A DNA stretch of 64,000 bases from Pedobacter ureilyticus (GTDB lineage Bacteria > Bacteroidota > Bacteroidia > Sphingobacteriales > Sphingobacteriaceae), in assembly GCF_005925345.1 (NCBI RefSeq), contig NZ_SSHJ01000021.1, positions 23,017 through 87,016 on the forward strand. The letters run 5' to 3'. Below the pieces are notes generated by a model, which was not told the origin of the DNA, searched no databases, and worked only from the letters and a program-made list of their open reading frames with translations. Shown here piece by piece: positions 40,902 through 49,569 of this stretch. A program made the translations under genes and the position numbers. The stretch's first letter is position 1, and each line of letters begins with the position of its first letter.

Positions 40902-43900
40902 TTAAAAAGTTACTTTAAGAACTGCTCCCATACTCCTAGTAGATGGGAACTGTGCTGTTTCAAAACCTGGTTCTATTCTATTTCTGTTTAAGGTTGCTAT
41001 TTCGGGATCGTATAACGGGAAACTGGTAAACAACAATAAGTCGCGTCCGTATAAACTAATTGATGCCGATTTGAAAGCTTTGATTTTGCTTAGCAATTTT
41101 TGGCTAAATTTATATTCTATACTAACCTCACGAAGTTTGATAAACGATGCATCGAAAGTATTTCCCTCTACGTTATCTCTAAAATATTTTGCGATGTAAT
41201 AATTTGGTGCATCTGCAACAATATCATTAGGTCGGTAGCTTCCATCGGCATTTCTTACTACCCCTTCTCCAACAATACCTTCATACCTGCCAGGCAAAGT
41301 AGATTTCAGTTTACCAAAACCTCCAAGAACTGAGTGTGAGAAGGAATATATTTTACCTCCCTTTTGGCCATCAACCAAGAAGCTAAAACTTAAATTCTTG
41401 TAGTTAAATTTGTTTTGGATACCGGCTTTCCATTTTGGCACTGCAGAGCCGATATACTTAATCGTTTCTGTATCCACTATTGGATAACCACTTTCATCAT
41501 GCACAATTTGTCCTTCAGGAGATCTCAAAAAGCCTGAACCATAAATATCGCCAACAGCTCCACCTACTCTCGCTTCGATATATCCCCTAGGTCCAGTTGC
41601 CATAATAATAGATTCTACGCCTGGTGCAAGCTCTTTAATTAGGCTTTTATTGGTAGACCAAGTAATAGTGCTTTTCCATTTCAACTTACTTTTGTTGCTC
41701 AGCGGGCTAACACCTATTGCGGCTTCCCAACCTATATTATTAATTAAACCTGCATTGAATATTCGATGTGTGTAACCTGTACTGGGATCATTTGGCACTT
41801 CCAGAATTTGATTGCGGCTGTTAGAGTTATAATAGGTAAGATCTAAGCTTAATCTATTTTTGAAAAATCTGATGTCTAGCCCTAGTTCACGGTTAGTGAT
41901 AATCTCTGGTTTCAGATCATCTCCTCCTGGGCGGGTAGTTGGACTACTGTAGCTTCCTCCAAAACCTGTGTTAGAGAAATATCTTGCCGTTCGATAAGGT
42001 TCGGTATCATTACCTACCTGTGCAGAAGATGCTTTCAGCTTCAAATAAGATAGTGGCTTAATAGCCGACATATCAAACATTTCACTTAAGATGGCACTTC
42101 CAGATACAGAATAATAGAAATAAGACCTATTTTTTCGAGGCAATGCACTAGATACATCATTACGACCTGAAGCATCTAAAAAAAGATAGGTTTTATAGTT
42201 AAATTGGGCCAACCCGTACAAACTATTTACCACTTTTGTGTATCTGTTGTTATTTATCAAAGGGCGATCTTTGGAATTGGCTAAACTGTAAATATTGGGA
42301 TAGCTCAATCGCTCTGCAATGGTGTTGTTATTTTGAGATTCTTGTCTAGTAGAACTTCCTCCAGCCGTAAACAACATCCCTACATCTTTCGATAATTTCT
42401 CATTGTATTTGTACAAGAAATCGATGTTTTGCTCTTTCATCCCAACGTTTTGTTCTTGATACCTGCCATTTGTAAAACGAATAGAACTGAAAGGTCTTCT
42501 GAACGTACGAAAGGATGTGCTCTTGTCTAAACCTCCTCTTACTTGTAGGTCCATTTTTTTATTGATGATATAAGAGGCTGTGATATTTCCGAAAATACGA
42601 TCATAATCTACCGTATTTAAGTTTTCATAAGCAGTAAAGTAAGGGTTGTCGATAGAAGTAAGCAGCCTGTTATTTTGCGCTATACCTTCTTGGCCGGGCT
42701 TCCAATAATTTTCGTACCAACTAAAAGGCACACTCGGGTGTGTAAACATCAAAGCGTACATATAGGTATTAGAATTGTAGCCAGCTAGCGGTAAATTATC
42801 ACTTCCCTTATGGTAGTAATTAAATCTGGTATTAACCTGAAACTTATTTAGCTTGCTGTTGCTAGAAAATGAAAGTCTATTGTAGGTAAACCCCGTGTTC
42901 GGAACGATGTACTCGTTACGCTGATCATTGTAAGAAAACCTTACTGCATTTCTGCTGTCGCCTCCAGCTAATGATACTGTATTGTTATAAGTTACCCCCG
43001 TTCTAAAAGCATCTTTCAAAAAATTTGGATCGGCTACCCAAGGTGTGCGTTCTGTAGCCATGGTTTGGGTCACCGGATCGTATTGATAATACAACTGTCC
43101 ATTAAATTTTGGCCCCCAACTATGAGAAGAATGTGTTGCTGCACCATCTGGACTAGTAGCGAATGAATAATAATCTTGCTTTCCAGGCGCTCCGTCGCCA
43201 TATTCCATTTGGTAATCTGGAAACCTTAGTATATCATCAATAGTAACTCCGGTATTAAGGCCAACCGTAAAACGTTCGTTTTTTTCTTCATTAGATTTTG
43301 TAGTGATTAAGATAGCGCCCGAAGCTGCTCTAGAACCATACAAAGCTGCGGCTGAAGGGCCTCTCAAAATGGAAACTTCTTTGATATCATCTGGATTGAT
43401 ATCGCCTAATGCATTACCATAGTCTACAGGCGTTTCCGAATTTCCTGATGCGCCATAACTTTGCCCGTTATTGCTGATCATTCCAGATGTTACCGGCACA
43501 CCATCAATAACCAATAGCGGCTCGCCTTTATCCAAATCCAGCGAATTTTGCCCCCTTAAAGTGATGCGAACAGAACCTCCTGGTCCGGCACCTGCCCTAG
43601 AAATATTTAAACCTGGAACTTTTCCCGAAAGTGCGTTTACCCAATTTGTTGGTGCAGTTTGCGCAATTTCTTCACCTTCTATTTTAGTAATGGCATAACC
43701 TAGTGATTTTTCTTCCCTTTTAATACCTAAGGCGGTAACTACAACCTCACTTAAATCGTTTTGCTGCTCTTGTAAAACTACCACAAGGTTATTTTTTGTT
43801 CCTACGGTAACTTCTTGAGTTACAAAACCTAAAAAAGAAAATACCAATACACTTTTTGCACCCGAAGCTTTAATGGTAAAATCGCCATCTACACCAGAAA

Positions 43901-44360
43901 CAACCCCTCCAATTAATCTATCCTTAACTCTAATATTTACTCCCTGTATGCTTTTACCATCCTTATCAACCACTCTACCTTTTACTTCTATATCCTGGTT
44001 CAGCTTAGCTTTAAGTGTAATTGTTTTTCCGTTAATAATGTAAATAAGAGGTTGATCGACCAGCAATCTATCCATTACTTGCGTAATAGAAGCATTTCTT
44101 ATTTTGATAGAAACTGGCTTGATCCTTTTTAATAGATCTGCGCTATAGAGAAAATCATAGCCACTTTGCTGTTTAATACTAATAAATACACTTTCTATGG
44201 CCTCGCCATTGGTTTGCAAACTAATTTGTGCATAAGACGCTGCGCTTACTTGTATAATTGCAGCGAAAACAAACACCATTATTAATTTCATGGTACGATA
44301 AAATTTCGGATAAATGCAGGAGTACACGCTGCAACTAAATGCAGTATTTTTTTTATACAT
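40902..44360 (-). CDS. SusC/RagA-like TonB-dependent transporter with STN domain
   Basis: An 1152-residue outer-membrane transporter. After the signal peptide (about 24-45) comes an STN domain (about 48-115, IESVFISIKQQSGYDFLYSA) that relays signals to FecR, then a carboxypeptidase-regulatory-like domain (about 128-205, VKGRVVDKDGKSIQGVNI), the plug (about 215-340, with GEPLLVIDGVPV and GSRAASGAILITTK) and a large beta-barrel ending GAVLKVTF. With SusD it imports large ligands using TonB energy. The STN domain plus the adjacent FecR and ECF sigma genes mean that ligand binding probably switches on the locus. Confidence 0.95.
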   Translation of the reverse strand: MYKKNTAFSCSVYSCIYPKFYRTMKLIMVFVFAAIIQVSAASYAQISLQTNGEAIESVFISIKQQSGYDFLYSADLLKRIKPVSIKIRNASITQVMDRLLVDQPLIYIINGKTITLKAKLNQDIEVKGRVVDKDGKSIQGVNIRVKDRLIGGVVSGVDGDFTIKASGAKSVLVFSFLGFVTQEVTVGTKNNLVVVLQEQQNDLSEVVVTALGIKREEKSLGYAITKIEGEEIAQTAPTNWVNALSGKVPGLNISRAGAGPGGSVRITLRGQNSLDLDKGEPLLVIDGVPVTSGMISNNGQSYGASGNSETPVDYGNALGDINPDDIKEVSILRGPSAAALYGSRAASGAILITTKSNEEKNERFTVGLNTGVTIDDILRFPDYQMEYGDGAPGKQDYYSFATSPDGAATHSSHSWGPKFNGQLYYQYDPVTQTMATERTPWVADPNFLKDAFRTGVTYNNTVSLAGGDSRNAVRFSYNDQRNEYIVPNTGFTYNRLSFSSNSKLNKFQVNTRFNYYHKGSDNLPLAGYNSNTYMYALMFTHPSVPFSWYENYWKPGQEGIAQNNRLLTSIDNPYFTAYENLNTVDYDRIFGNITASYIINKKMDLQVRGGLDKSTSFRTFRRPFSSIRFTNGRYQEQNVGMKEQNIDFLYKYNEKLSKDVGMLFTAGGSSTRQESQNNNTIAERLSYPNIYSLANSKDRPLINNNRYTKVVNSLYGLAQFNYKTYLFLDASGRNDVSSALPRKNRSYFYYSVSGSAILSEMFDMSAIKPLSYLKLKASSAQVGNDTEPYRTARYFSNTGFGGSYSSPTTRPGGDDLKPEIITNRELGLDIRFFKNRLSLDLTYYNSNSRNQILEVPNDPSTGYTHRIFNAGLINNIGWEAAIGVSPLSNKSKLKWKSTITWSTNKSLIKELAPGVESIIMATGPRGYIEARVGGAVGDIYGSGFLRSPEGQIVHDESGYPIVDTETIKYIGSAVPKWKAGIQNKFNYKNLSFSFLVDGQKGGKIYSFSHSVLGGFGKLKSTLPGRYEGIVGEGVVRNADGSYRPNDIVADAPNYYIAKYFRDNVEGNTFDASFIKLREVSIEYKFSQKLLSKIKAFKSASISLYGRDLLLFTSFPLYDPEIATLNRNRIEPGFETAQFPSTRSMGAVLKVTF

Positions 44361-44407
44361 TTGGATGTTAGGTTTAAATATTTACTGATTGCTATATCGG
44401 TTCAATT

Positions 44408-44465
44408 AACCCTGACTACTCCCTGGATGCGGTGCGAACGTCTCCAGGGTTTTTATTTTCAGGGT
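44408..44465. promoter_or_regulatory. Nested hairpin in the fecR-susC spacer
   Basis: An inner stem CCCTGGA (44421-44427) / TCCAGGG (44443-44449) lies inside an outer pair ACCCTGA (44409-44415) / TCAGGGT (44459-44465). On the plus strand the inner stem is followed by TTTTTATTTT, so a plus-strand transcript could end here; for the leftward operon it is a leader structure between fecR and susC. Confidence 0.5.
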
Positions 44466-44478
44466 ATCATTATTAGCG

Positions 44479-45630
44479 CTAGTCCATAACGATTACCCTC
44501 CTTTCATCAGCCGAAGTGCCTTCTTCTATTTTAAACTTCACAAGTCCTGTGAGTTCCAATCCTTTTAACAATTCATCTAGCGTTTTCGATTTATCGTAAA
44601 TACCGCCAAACAGTTTTCCCTCAACCCTATCTTCATAAACCACCTTCACTTTATACCATCTGGCTATTTGATTCATCACTTCTACAATAGAATTTTCCTT
44701 GAAAAGAAAATATCCATTCTTCCAAGAAAGTGCTTGTAAAGTATTTGCCTCTTGTAAAACGATGCCGCCAGCATCCCCTTCCGTTACCGCCTGATATCCA
44801 GGTTTCAACAATTTTTGGTTCCCCAAGTAAGATAATTGTACCGAGCCTTCTAGCAATACCGTCTTAATTGGACCATCTTCTGCATAAGAAGAAATATTAA
44901 AATGTGTCCCCAGTACACGTACTTCTGTGTTTCTTGCTTTCACTTTAAAAGGCATTTTTTCGTTTTTAGCCACTTCAAAATAGGCCTCACCAGTTAGTTC
45001 TACTAGTCTTTCCTCTCCATTAAAATGAGATGGATAACGTAAAGAAGAGGCCGCATTTAACCAAACTTTAGTCCCATCAGACAAGGTGATTTTATAAGTA
45101 TTGCCTTTTGGTATAGAAATTTTATTTAGCAATCTGCTACTCCCAATCAATTGTTTAGAAGCATGATATGATAACTCGCCGTTATTGATCTTTCTAATTT
45201 CTACTCCTCCCTGTTCCGAAAGCATTTTTTCTTTCATCTCGTTTATAGGAATTGTCGTCCCATCAGACAATGTAAGAGTGGGAATGGTAGTATCTATTTG
45301 TTCAAGTGCTGGTTTATTAATTTGTACAGCAAGTTTTGGCTGTGCGATTGTGCCTCCCCTATCTCGTTTAAGCAATAAAAGAGCGCTAATAGCCGTAATT
45401 ATAATTGCTGCTGCGGCATATTTATACCATAGTTTAAAGCTGCGCTTTTTAGCTATTTCTTTGTTTATACGATCACTGATTCGAGTTTTAAGTACTATAT
45501 CCTCTCTTGTTTCGTGAGCATCAATCAACTGAAAACTGTCTTCATAGTCAAATAATCGCTTTACTTCTTCTGTATTGCATTTACCATCGATATATTTTTG
45601 ATATAGCCTAATATATTCCTCTGAAGTCAT
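44479..45630 (-). CDS. FecR family anti-sigma factor
   Basis: A 383-residue single-pass inner-membrane regulator. The cytoplasmic N-terminal part (1-68) would bind the sigma factor; one membrane helix spans about 70-87 (YAAAAIIITAISALLLL). The FecR domain (about 168-265, IPKGNTYKITLSDGTKVWLN) and a C-terminal DUF4974/STN-like domain (about 310-380) are periplasmic and receive the signal from the SusC-type STN domain. It is divergent from the ECF sigma gene and upstream of susC, the standard order for such trios. Confidence 0.92.
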   Translation of the reverse strand: MTSEEYIRLYQKYIDGKCNTEEVKRLFDYEDSFQLIDAHETREDIVLKTRISDRINKEIAKKRSFKLWYKYAAAAIIITAISALLLLKRDRGGTIAQPKLAVQINKPALEQIDTTIPTLTLSDGTTIPINEMKEKMLSEQGGVEIRKINNGELSYHASKQLIGSSRLLNKISIPKGNTYKITLSDGTKVWLNAASSLRYPSHFNGEERLVELTGEAYFEVAKNEKMPFKVKARNTEVRVLGTHFNISSYAEDGPIKTVLLEGSVQLSYLGNQKLLKPGYQAVTEGDAGGIVLQEANTLQALSWKNGYFLFKENSIVEVMNQIARWYKVKVVYEDRVEGKLFGGIYDKSKTLDELLKGLELTGLVKFKIEEGTSADERRVIVMD

Positions 45631-45752
45631 TTATAAATTGGTATTTATCTATATAGAGGTATAAAGAGAATTGCAACACACATAAAAAGGATATTTTATT
45701 TTTAATAGCCACAAGTTCATTTTCACTTTACAGTCATTTAACATTACCTGAA

Positions 45753-45760
45753 TATTTTTG
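45753..45760 (+). promoter_or_regulatory. -7 promoter box of the ECF sigma gene
   Basis: TATTTTTG matches TAnnTTTG, 80 bases before the ATG at 45840, in the divergent spacer with fecR. An in-frame TTG at 45783 would fall in the resulting leader but gives an unusual N-terminus. Confidence 0.4.
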
Positions 45761-45839
45761 CAGAAACAACAGGTTTATTTGATTGTATTTGACAAATAAT
45801 TACTTTTATCATACCAAACCTGATATAATACCTTCGAGA

Positions 45840-46433
45840 ATGTCCGAACACCCAACAAGTGATGAAGCTTTATGGGCAGCAACTCAAAATAATGACTATA
45901 AAGCGTTTAGCACTTTATTTAATCGTTATTGGAAGAAACTGCATGCAACCGTTTTACATTACATGAACGATCCTGAAATAGCGGAGCATGTGGTGCAAGA
46001 CGTTTTTGTGGTGTTATGGCGAAGAAGAGCGCATTTAAAAATTGAGAAGTTTGCCAGCTATATTCATATTACAGCCAGATATCATGTTTTTAAAGAGTTA
46101 AAAGCAAAGAAGAAAACCGTAATAAGTTATATAGATGATTATCAAGTTTACGACGAAGGCACTACAACCAACTTGGGCGAGCTGAAATTAAACTATAGAG
46201 ATTTCGAAAAACAAGTAGGCAACTTCTTGTCTCCACTGCCTAAAAGATGTAGAGAGATTTTTTGGTTAAGCCGGATAGAAAATCTTTCTAATGATGAAAT
46301 TGCCGAGAAATTTGGCATATCTAAACGTTCAGTAGAAAATCAGCTTACCATTGCACTAAAACATATCAGAAGCTCAAACTTAGATATTACCTCGGCGGCT
46401 TTTACGCTGGCTTTATTGGCAAGTATGATATAA
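45840..46433 (+). CDS. ECF RNA polymerase sigma factor
   Basis: A 197-residue group IV sigma factor. Region 2 is ALWAATQNNDYKAFSTLF to EIAEHVVQDVFVVLWRRR; region 4 is LPKRCREIFWLSRIENLS followed by a helix-turn-helix (NDEIAEKFGISKRSVENQL). The last 20 residues are hydrophobic (SAAFTLALLASMI), a tail seen in many Bacteroidota ECF factors. It should transcribe the susC locus after FecR releases it. The ATG at 45840 is preferred over TTG 45783, since family members begin a few residues before region 2. Confidence 0.92.
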   Translation: MSEHPTSDEALWAATQNNDYKAFSTLFNRYWKKLHATVLHYMNDPEIAEHVVQDVFVVLWRRRAHLKIEKFASYIHITARYHVFKELKAKKKTVISYIDDYQVYDEGTTTNLGELKLNYRDFEKQVGNFLSPLPKRCREIFWLSRIENLSNDEIAEKFGISKRSVENQLTIALKHIRSSNLDITSAAFTLALLASMI

Positions 46434-46450
46434 AAAAAAAATAGAGAGAA

Positions 46451-47905
46451 TTAATCTCCCCATTTCCATTCGCCAGCTATTTTTAGCGGCTCTTTTAATT
46501 TTTGTCTTTCCAAGAATATTTTTAACTCTGCATTGCTAAATCTCTTTACTGGAATTTGAGGAGTATTTGCTAAAGCGTAAGTTAGCATTGCCGAGTAACG
46601 TACCGTATTTTTCAATCCCTGTTCGTCTACCAAGTGGAAACCATCACCATCTGAATGATAAAATGGACCAGAATTATTTGGCAGTTTACCTCCTGCTCCG
46701 CCTCCTGTGGGTACGCCTTCTAACATAAAAGGCTGGTGATCGCTGTGTAAGCCTGCGCCTGCGTGAAATAGGTTCCTAAATCCAGTATCAATCTTTACCA
46801 CTTCGGCTCCCCAAGCTTTAAATAATGGCTCCATTTCTTTTCTAGTGGTCGAAAATCCTTTAGGATCATTCGTCATATCATAATTAAGCATGAAACGAAC
46901 CTGATCTAAGGTTTTATCCTTCAAGCTTTGTAACACGTACGCTTTTGAGCCTAACAAGCCTTGCTCTTCGCCCATAAACATCACAAATTCTACAGTACGT
47001 TTGGTTTGCAATTTCAGTTTGGAGAAAGTTCTGGCCATATCAATGATCGCAAAGGATCCAATACCATTATCGATAGCGCCGGTTGCTAAATCCCAGCTAT
47101 CTAAGTGGCCACCCACCACAATTTTCTCGTTAGGGAACTCGGTTCCTTTTAAAGTAGCGATTACATTTCTAGCTTTAATCATTCCCGAGAAATTGGTCAT
47201 TTCTATCTTTGCATATTGTGGAGCCGATTTAAGTTTTTCTTTCAAGGCCATTCCATCTTCTAAACCTATGCAAACTGCCGGAATTGGAATTAGTTTCCCG
47301 GTTACAGAAGCTGTTCCTGTTAACAAAACACCGCCGTCAACTTTGTTGATGATAACTACACCAATAGCTCCATACTTAGTTGCAATGGCGGTTTTTTCTG
47401 AGCGATGCAGAGATGCAGTTCCCGCTGGTGAGCCAGGCAAAACGCCTATATAAAGCAAAGCAATTTTGCCTTTAACTTTTTCTTTTATTGGTTGATAATC
47501 GGCCTCTAAACCATTACCAACATCTATTAACTCAGCAGTTACATTTGCTTTTACTGGCGAGTGCGCCAAGGTTACCGCTTTAACTGCCGAAAGGTTACTC
47601 GCTGTATTCCCAACTTTTACAGCTAATGTCTTTCTATCCCAACTTTCTACTTCAAATGGTTGATATCTTACTTCAAAACCATAAGATTTAAAGAGGTTAT
47701 ATGCAAGCTCCTCCGCTTTTGCGCCGTTTGCAGAACCTGTTAAACGGTGCCCAATTTTCTCGGTAGCTTGTTTTAAATTTTGGTAAGCCTGCGAATGGTT
47801 TTGAACTTCGGTATTGATTTGCCTAAATGCATTAGAAAAATTGTCTTGGGCATTTGCTTGTAGTAACAAGACAACAAAAGCAACGGAAAGAATAAGTTTC
47901 TTCAT
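46451..47905 (-). CDS. Secreted M28 family zinc carboxypeptidase/aminopeptidase
   Basis: A 484-residue exported peptidase with signal peptide (1-20, LQANAQ). A protease-associated (PA) domain (about 120-235) is inserted before the metal core, as in plasma glutamate carboxypeptidase (CPQ) relatives. Core residues are His267 (GGHLDSWD), Asp279 (AIDNG), Glu313-Glu314 (MGEEQG), the NYDMTND aspartate and the HSDHQPF histidine. It likely trims extracellular peptides. The gene is monocistronic and convergent with the sigma factor gene, only 17 bases apart. Confidence 0.88.
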   Translation of the reverse strand: MKKLILSVAFVVLLLQANAQDNFSNAFRQINTEVQNHSQAYQNLKQATEKIGHRLTGSANGAKAEELAYNLFKSYGFEVRYQPFEVESWDRKTLAVKVGNTASNLSAVKAVTLAHSPVKANVTAELIDVGNGLEADYQPIKEKVKGKIALLYIGVLPGSPAGTASLHRSEKTAIATKYGAIGVVIINKVDGGVLLTGTASVTGKLIPIPAVCIGLEDGMALKEKLKSAPQYAKIEMTNFSGMIKARNVIATLKGTEFPNEKIVVGGHLDSWDLATGAIDNGIGSFAIIDMARTFSKLKLQTKRTVEFVMFMGEEQGLLGSKAYVLQSLKDKTLDQVRFMLNYDMTNDPKGFSTTRKEMEPLFKAWGAEVVKIDTGFRNLFHAGAGLHSDHQPFMLEGVPTGGGAGGKLPNNSGPFYHSDGDGFHLVDEQGLKNTVRYSAMLTYALANTPQIPVKRFSNAELKIFLERQKLKEPLKIAGEWKWGD

Positions 47906-47992
47906 TTAACGATGATAGTTTAGTTGAATGAAGTTAGGATTTTAACGGCAGAAGTAAGTTGTATCGTTTAAATTTTACAATTAACTTTCGCA

Positions 47993-48072
47993 CGTCATTT
48001 CGACGATAGGAGAAATCTAACTTTATGTTTCATTTATTAGATTTCTCCTCGTTCCTCGTTCGCAACGAAGAG
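47993..48072. repeat. Palindromic dispersed-repeat element (copy 2)
   Basis: It begins CGTCATTTCGACGA, like the element at 14197. A perfect 11-bp stem GGAGAAATCTA (48009-48019) / TAGATTTCTCC (48038-48048) follows, then GTTCCTCGTTCGCAACGAAG. It lies between the M28 peptidase start and the DUF4349 gene stop. Confidence 0.6.
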
Positions 48073-48073
48073 G

Positions 48074-48952
48074 TTAATTACTTGGCGGTGGCAAAAATGT
48101 CTTTTCACTTTGCTTTTTGGTGTAGTACTTAATCACAAAGAAAGCAACCAATCCCGCCAAAACAAACATCCACAATCTCGATAAGAACAGAATAAACTCT
48201 TTGAAATACATCCATCCATCCATTAGGTTTAAGCCTAATCTCCTAAAGAAATCTGGCTTGTAATCGTAGATGTTATCATTAGCTACGATCATGGTTTTGA
48301 TGGTATTATCCTGATAAAAACTTAAAGAAATCGTGCTATACTTTACTCGTTTATCAATATTTAAGTTCTCAATTTTCTTATCTACATAATCGTCTTTAAT
48401 GATTAGCGAGGTCTCTACATTTGCGCTTTTCTTTGTGGCAACTTTGTTAATCTTTTCTACAGCCTCAATTCTATTTTCTGTTTTAAGTTTGTTCTCTAAA
48501 TAATCTAAGCTCTTATCTTCCATTTTTAGCGATTGATTATCCACGAATACCGCCATACCTGCAATCTGATTGGTTAAGTCGTCCAATTGATCTGATGGTA
48601 CACGGGCAATCACATAACCATCGGTTCTGTAGGACGTGATTTCTTTTAAAGAATCTGAACTAAATTTAACTTTCTCCGAATTTTGGATAGCACTATTGAT
48701 GTTAAACTCCATTATCAGGCCACCTTGTTTTTTAATGGTAGCACTTAAATTTTCCTTGGTACGCTGTACATCCCTAACACGAAACCGCATATCTGCAGTT
48801 TTGGTCATTTTTTCAACTAATTCACCATTAGAAACTGCTTCAGCAGCAATGGTGTCGGTAGCAGTGTAATCTGCTGTTTCTGATTTATGTTCGGCACTAC
48901 AGCCTACGAAAATAATTGTAGCCAATGCCACAATTGCAAAATGTCTTTTCAT
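48074..48952 (-). CDS. DUF4349 lipoprotein with C-terminal membrane helix
   Basis: A 292-residue protein with a lipobox (IIFVGC, Cys18). The DUF4349 domain (about 50-245) begins TADMRFRVRDVQRTKENL and has a central coiled region (MEDKSLDYLENKLKTENRIE, with the basic stretch after it). A single membrane helix lies near 255-277 (FLSRLWMFVLAGLVAFFVI), followed by a short KKQSEK tail. DUF4349 proteins are common envelope proteins of unknown function. Having both a lipid anchor and a C-terminal helix suggests tethering to the inner membrane at both ends. Confidence 0.82.
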   Translation of the reverse strand: MKRHFAIVALATIIFVGCSAEHKSETADYTATDTIAAEAVSNGELVEKMTKTADMRFRVRDVQRTKENLSATIKKQGGLIMEFNINSAIQNSEKVKFSSDSLKEITSYRTDGYVIARVPSDQLDDLTNQIAGMAVFVDNQSLKMEDKSLDYLENKLKTENRIEAVEKINKVATKKSANVETSLIIKDDYVDKKIENLNIDKRVKYSTISLSFYQDNTIKTMIVANDNIYDYKPDFFRRLGLNLMDGWMYFKEFILFLSRLWMFVLAGLVAFFVIKYYTKKQSEKTFLPPPSN

Positions 48953-49133
48953 CTTGTTTTAGATTTTGTTTTCAACTGTAAGATGTTCCTCTTTCTAGGT
49001 TCATCTTGTTATAGTTTTTAAGTCGTAAACTCATCCTTAACAAAATTGTCTTAAGCATGCTATTTCCTTAAGGCAGACAATTTGTATAGGGGTTTTATGC
49101 TTAATGCCAAAAACTGATTAAGGTAACCCAATT

Positions 49134-49168
49134 CAGTTTTCAATTGGCAGTGATCAGTTGGCAGTTTT
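49134..49168. repeat. Heptamer array upstream of the DUF4349 gene
   Basis: Five units in exact 7-base register: CAGTTTT, CAATTGG, CAGTGAT, CAGTTGG, CAGTTTT. Confidence 0.65.
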
Positions 49169-49183
49169 GAAACCTAAAAGCAT

Positions 49184-49219
49184 AAAAAATCCCTTCACGT
49201 TTTACCGTGAAGGGATTTT
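49184..49219 (-). terminator. Terminator of the small membrane protein gene
   Basis: AAAATCCCTTCACG (49186-49199) and CGTGAAGGGATTTT (49206-49219) form a perfect 14-bp stem. On the minus strand it ends in a T run (TTTTTTATG). Confidence 0.75.
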
Positions 49220-49286
49220 CGTAATAAATAATTTATATGTAAATCTGTCCTTTCGGTAGATCTAAAACTCAAATCAAAGTTTAATA

Positions 49287-49505
49287 TTAAGACTTACTTG
49301 ATCCTAAAATTCTGAAAACACCCATGCAGCATATCACAGTACCTACAGCTAAAATTGCCCAAGATAAAAGCGAAAGCCAAAGCGCATCAAAGGCGAAACG
49401 TAAGAAAGTACCCACTACGCAGATAACTACACCAACTAAAATTGTCATATAGATAGATGGCTGATTTGCCGTATCAATGCTTTTTTCTCTTTCTTTAGCA
49501 TCCAT
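49287..49505 (-). CDS. Small two-helix membrane protein
   Basis: A 72-residue protein. After a charged start (MDAKEREKSIDTANQ) come two hydrophobic segments (about 18-36, YMTILVGVVICVVGTFLRF, and 44-66, LLSWAILAVGTVICCMGVF) joined by a short loop. It is monocistronic with its own strong terminator, which argues that it is expressed. I do not recognise the family; no function is proposed. Confidence 0.7.
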   Translation of the reverse strand: MDAKEREKSIDTANQPSIYMTILVGVVICVVGTFLRFAFDALWLSLLSWAILAVGTVICCMGVFRILGSSKS

Positions 49506-49569
49506 GATTTATTCGTTTTAATTTTATTTAGCGCAAAAATAACATTTCTTAAATAAAAAGCATGATAAA

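Larger units (their letters stand above)
48953..49286. other. Spacer upstream of the DUF4349 gene
   Basis: This 334-base gap holds an inverted repeat AAATTGTCT (49043-49051) / AGACAATTT (49075-49083), a five-unit heptamer array (49134-49168) and an intrinsic terminator (49184-49219). No gene is seen. Confidence 0.6.

Noticed and set aside
32932..44360. A classical polysaccharide utilisation locus
   Set aside because: SusC/SusD are present but no glycoside hydrolase, lyase or sugar kinase is found; phosphoesterases dominate, so glycan degradation was not claimed.
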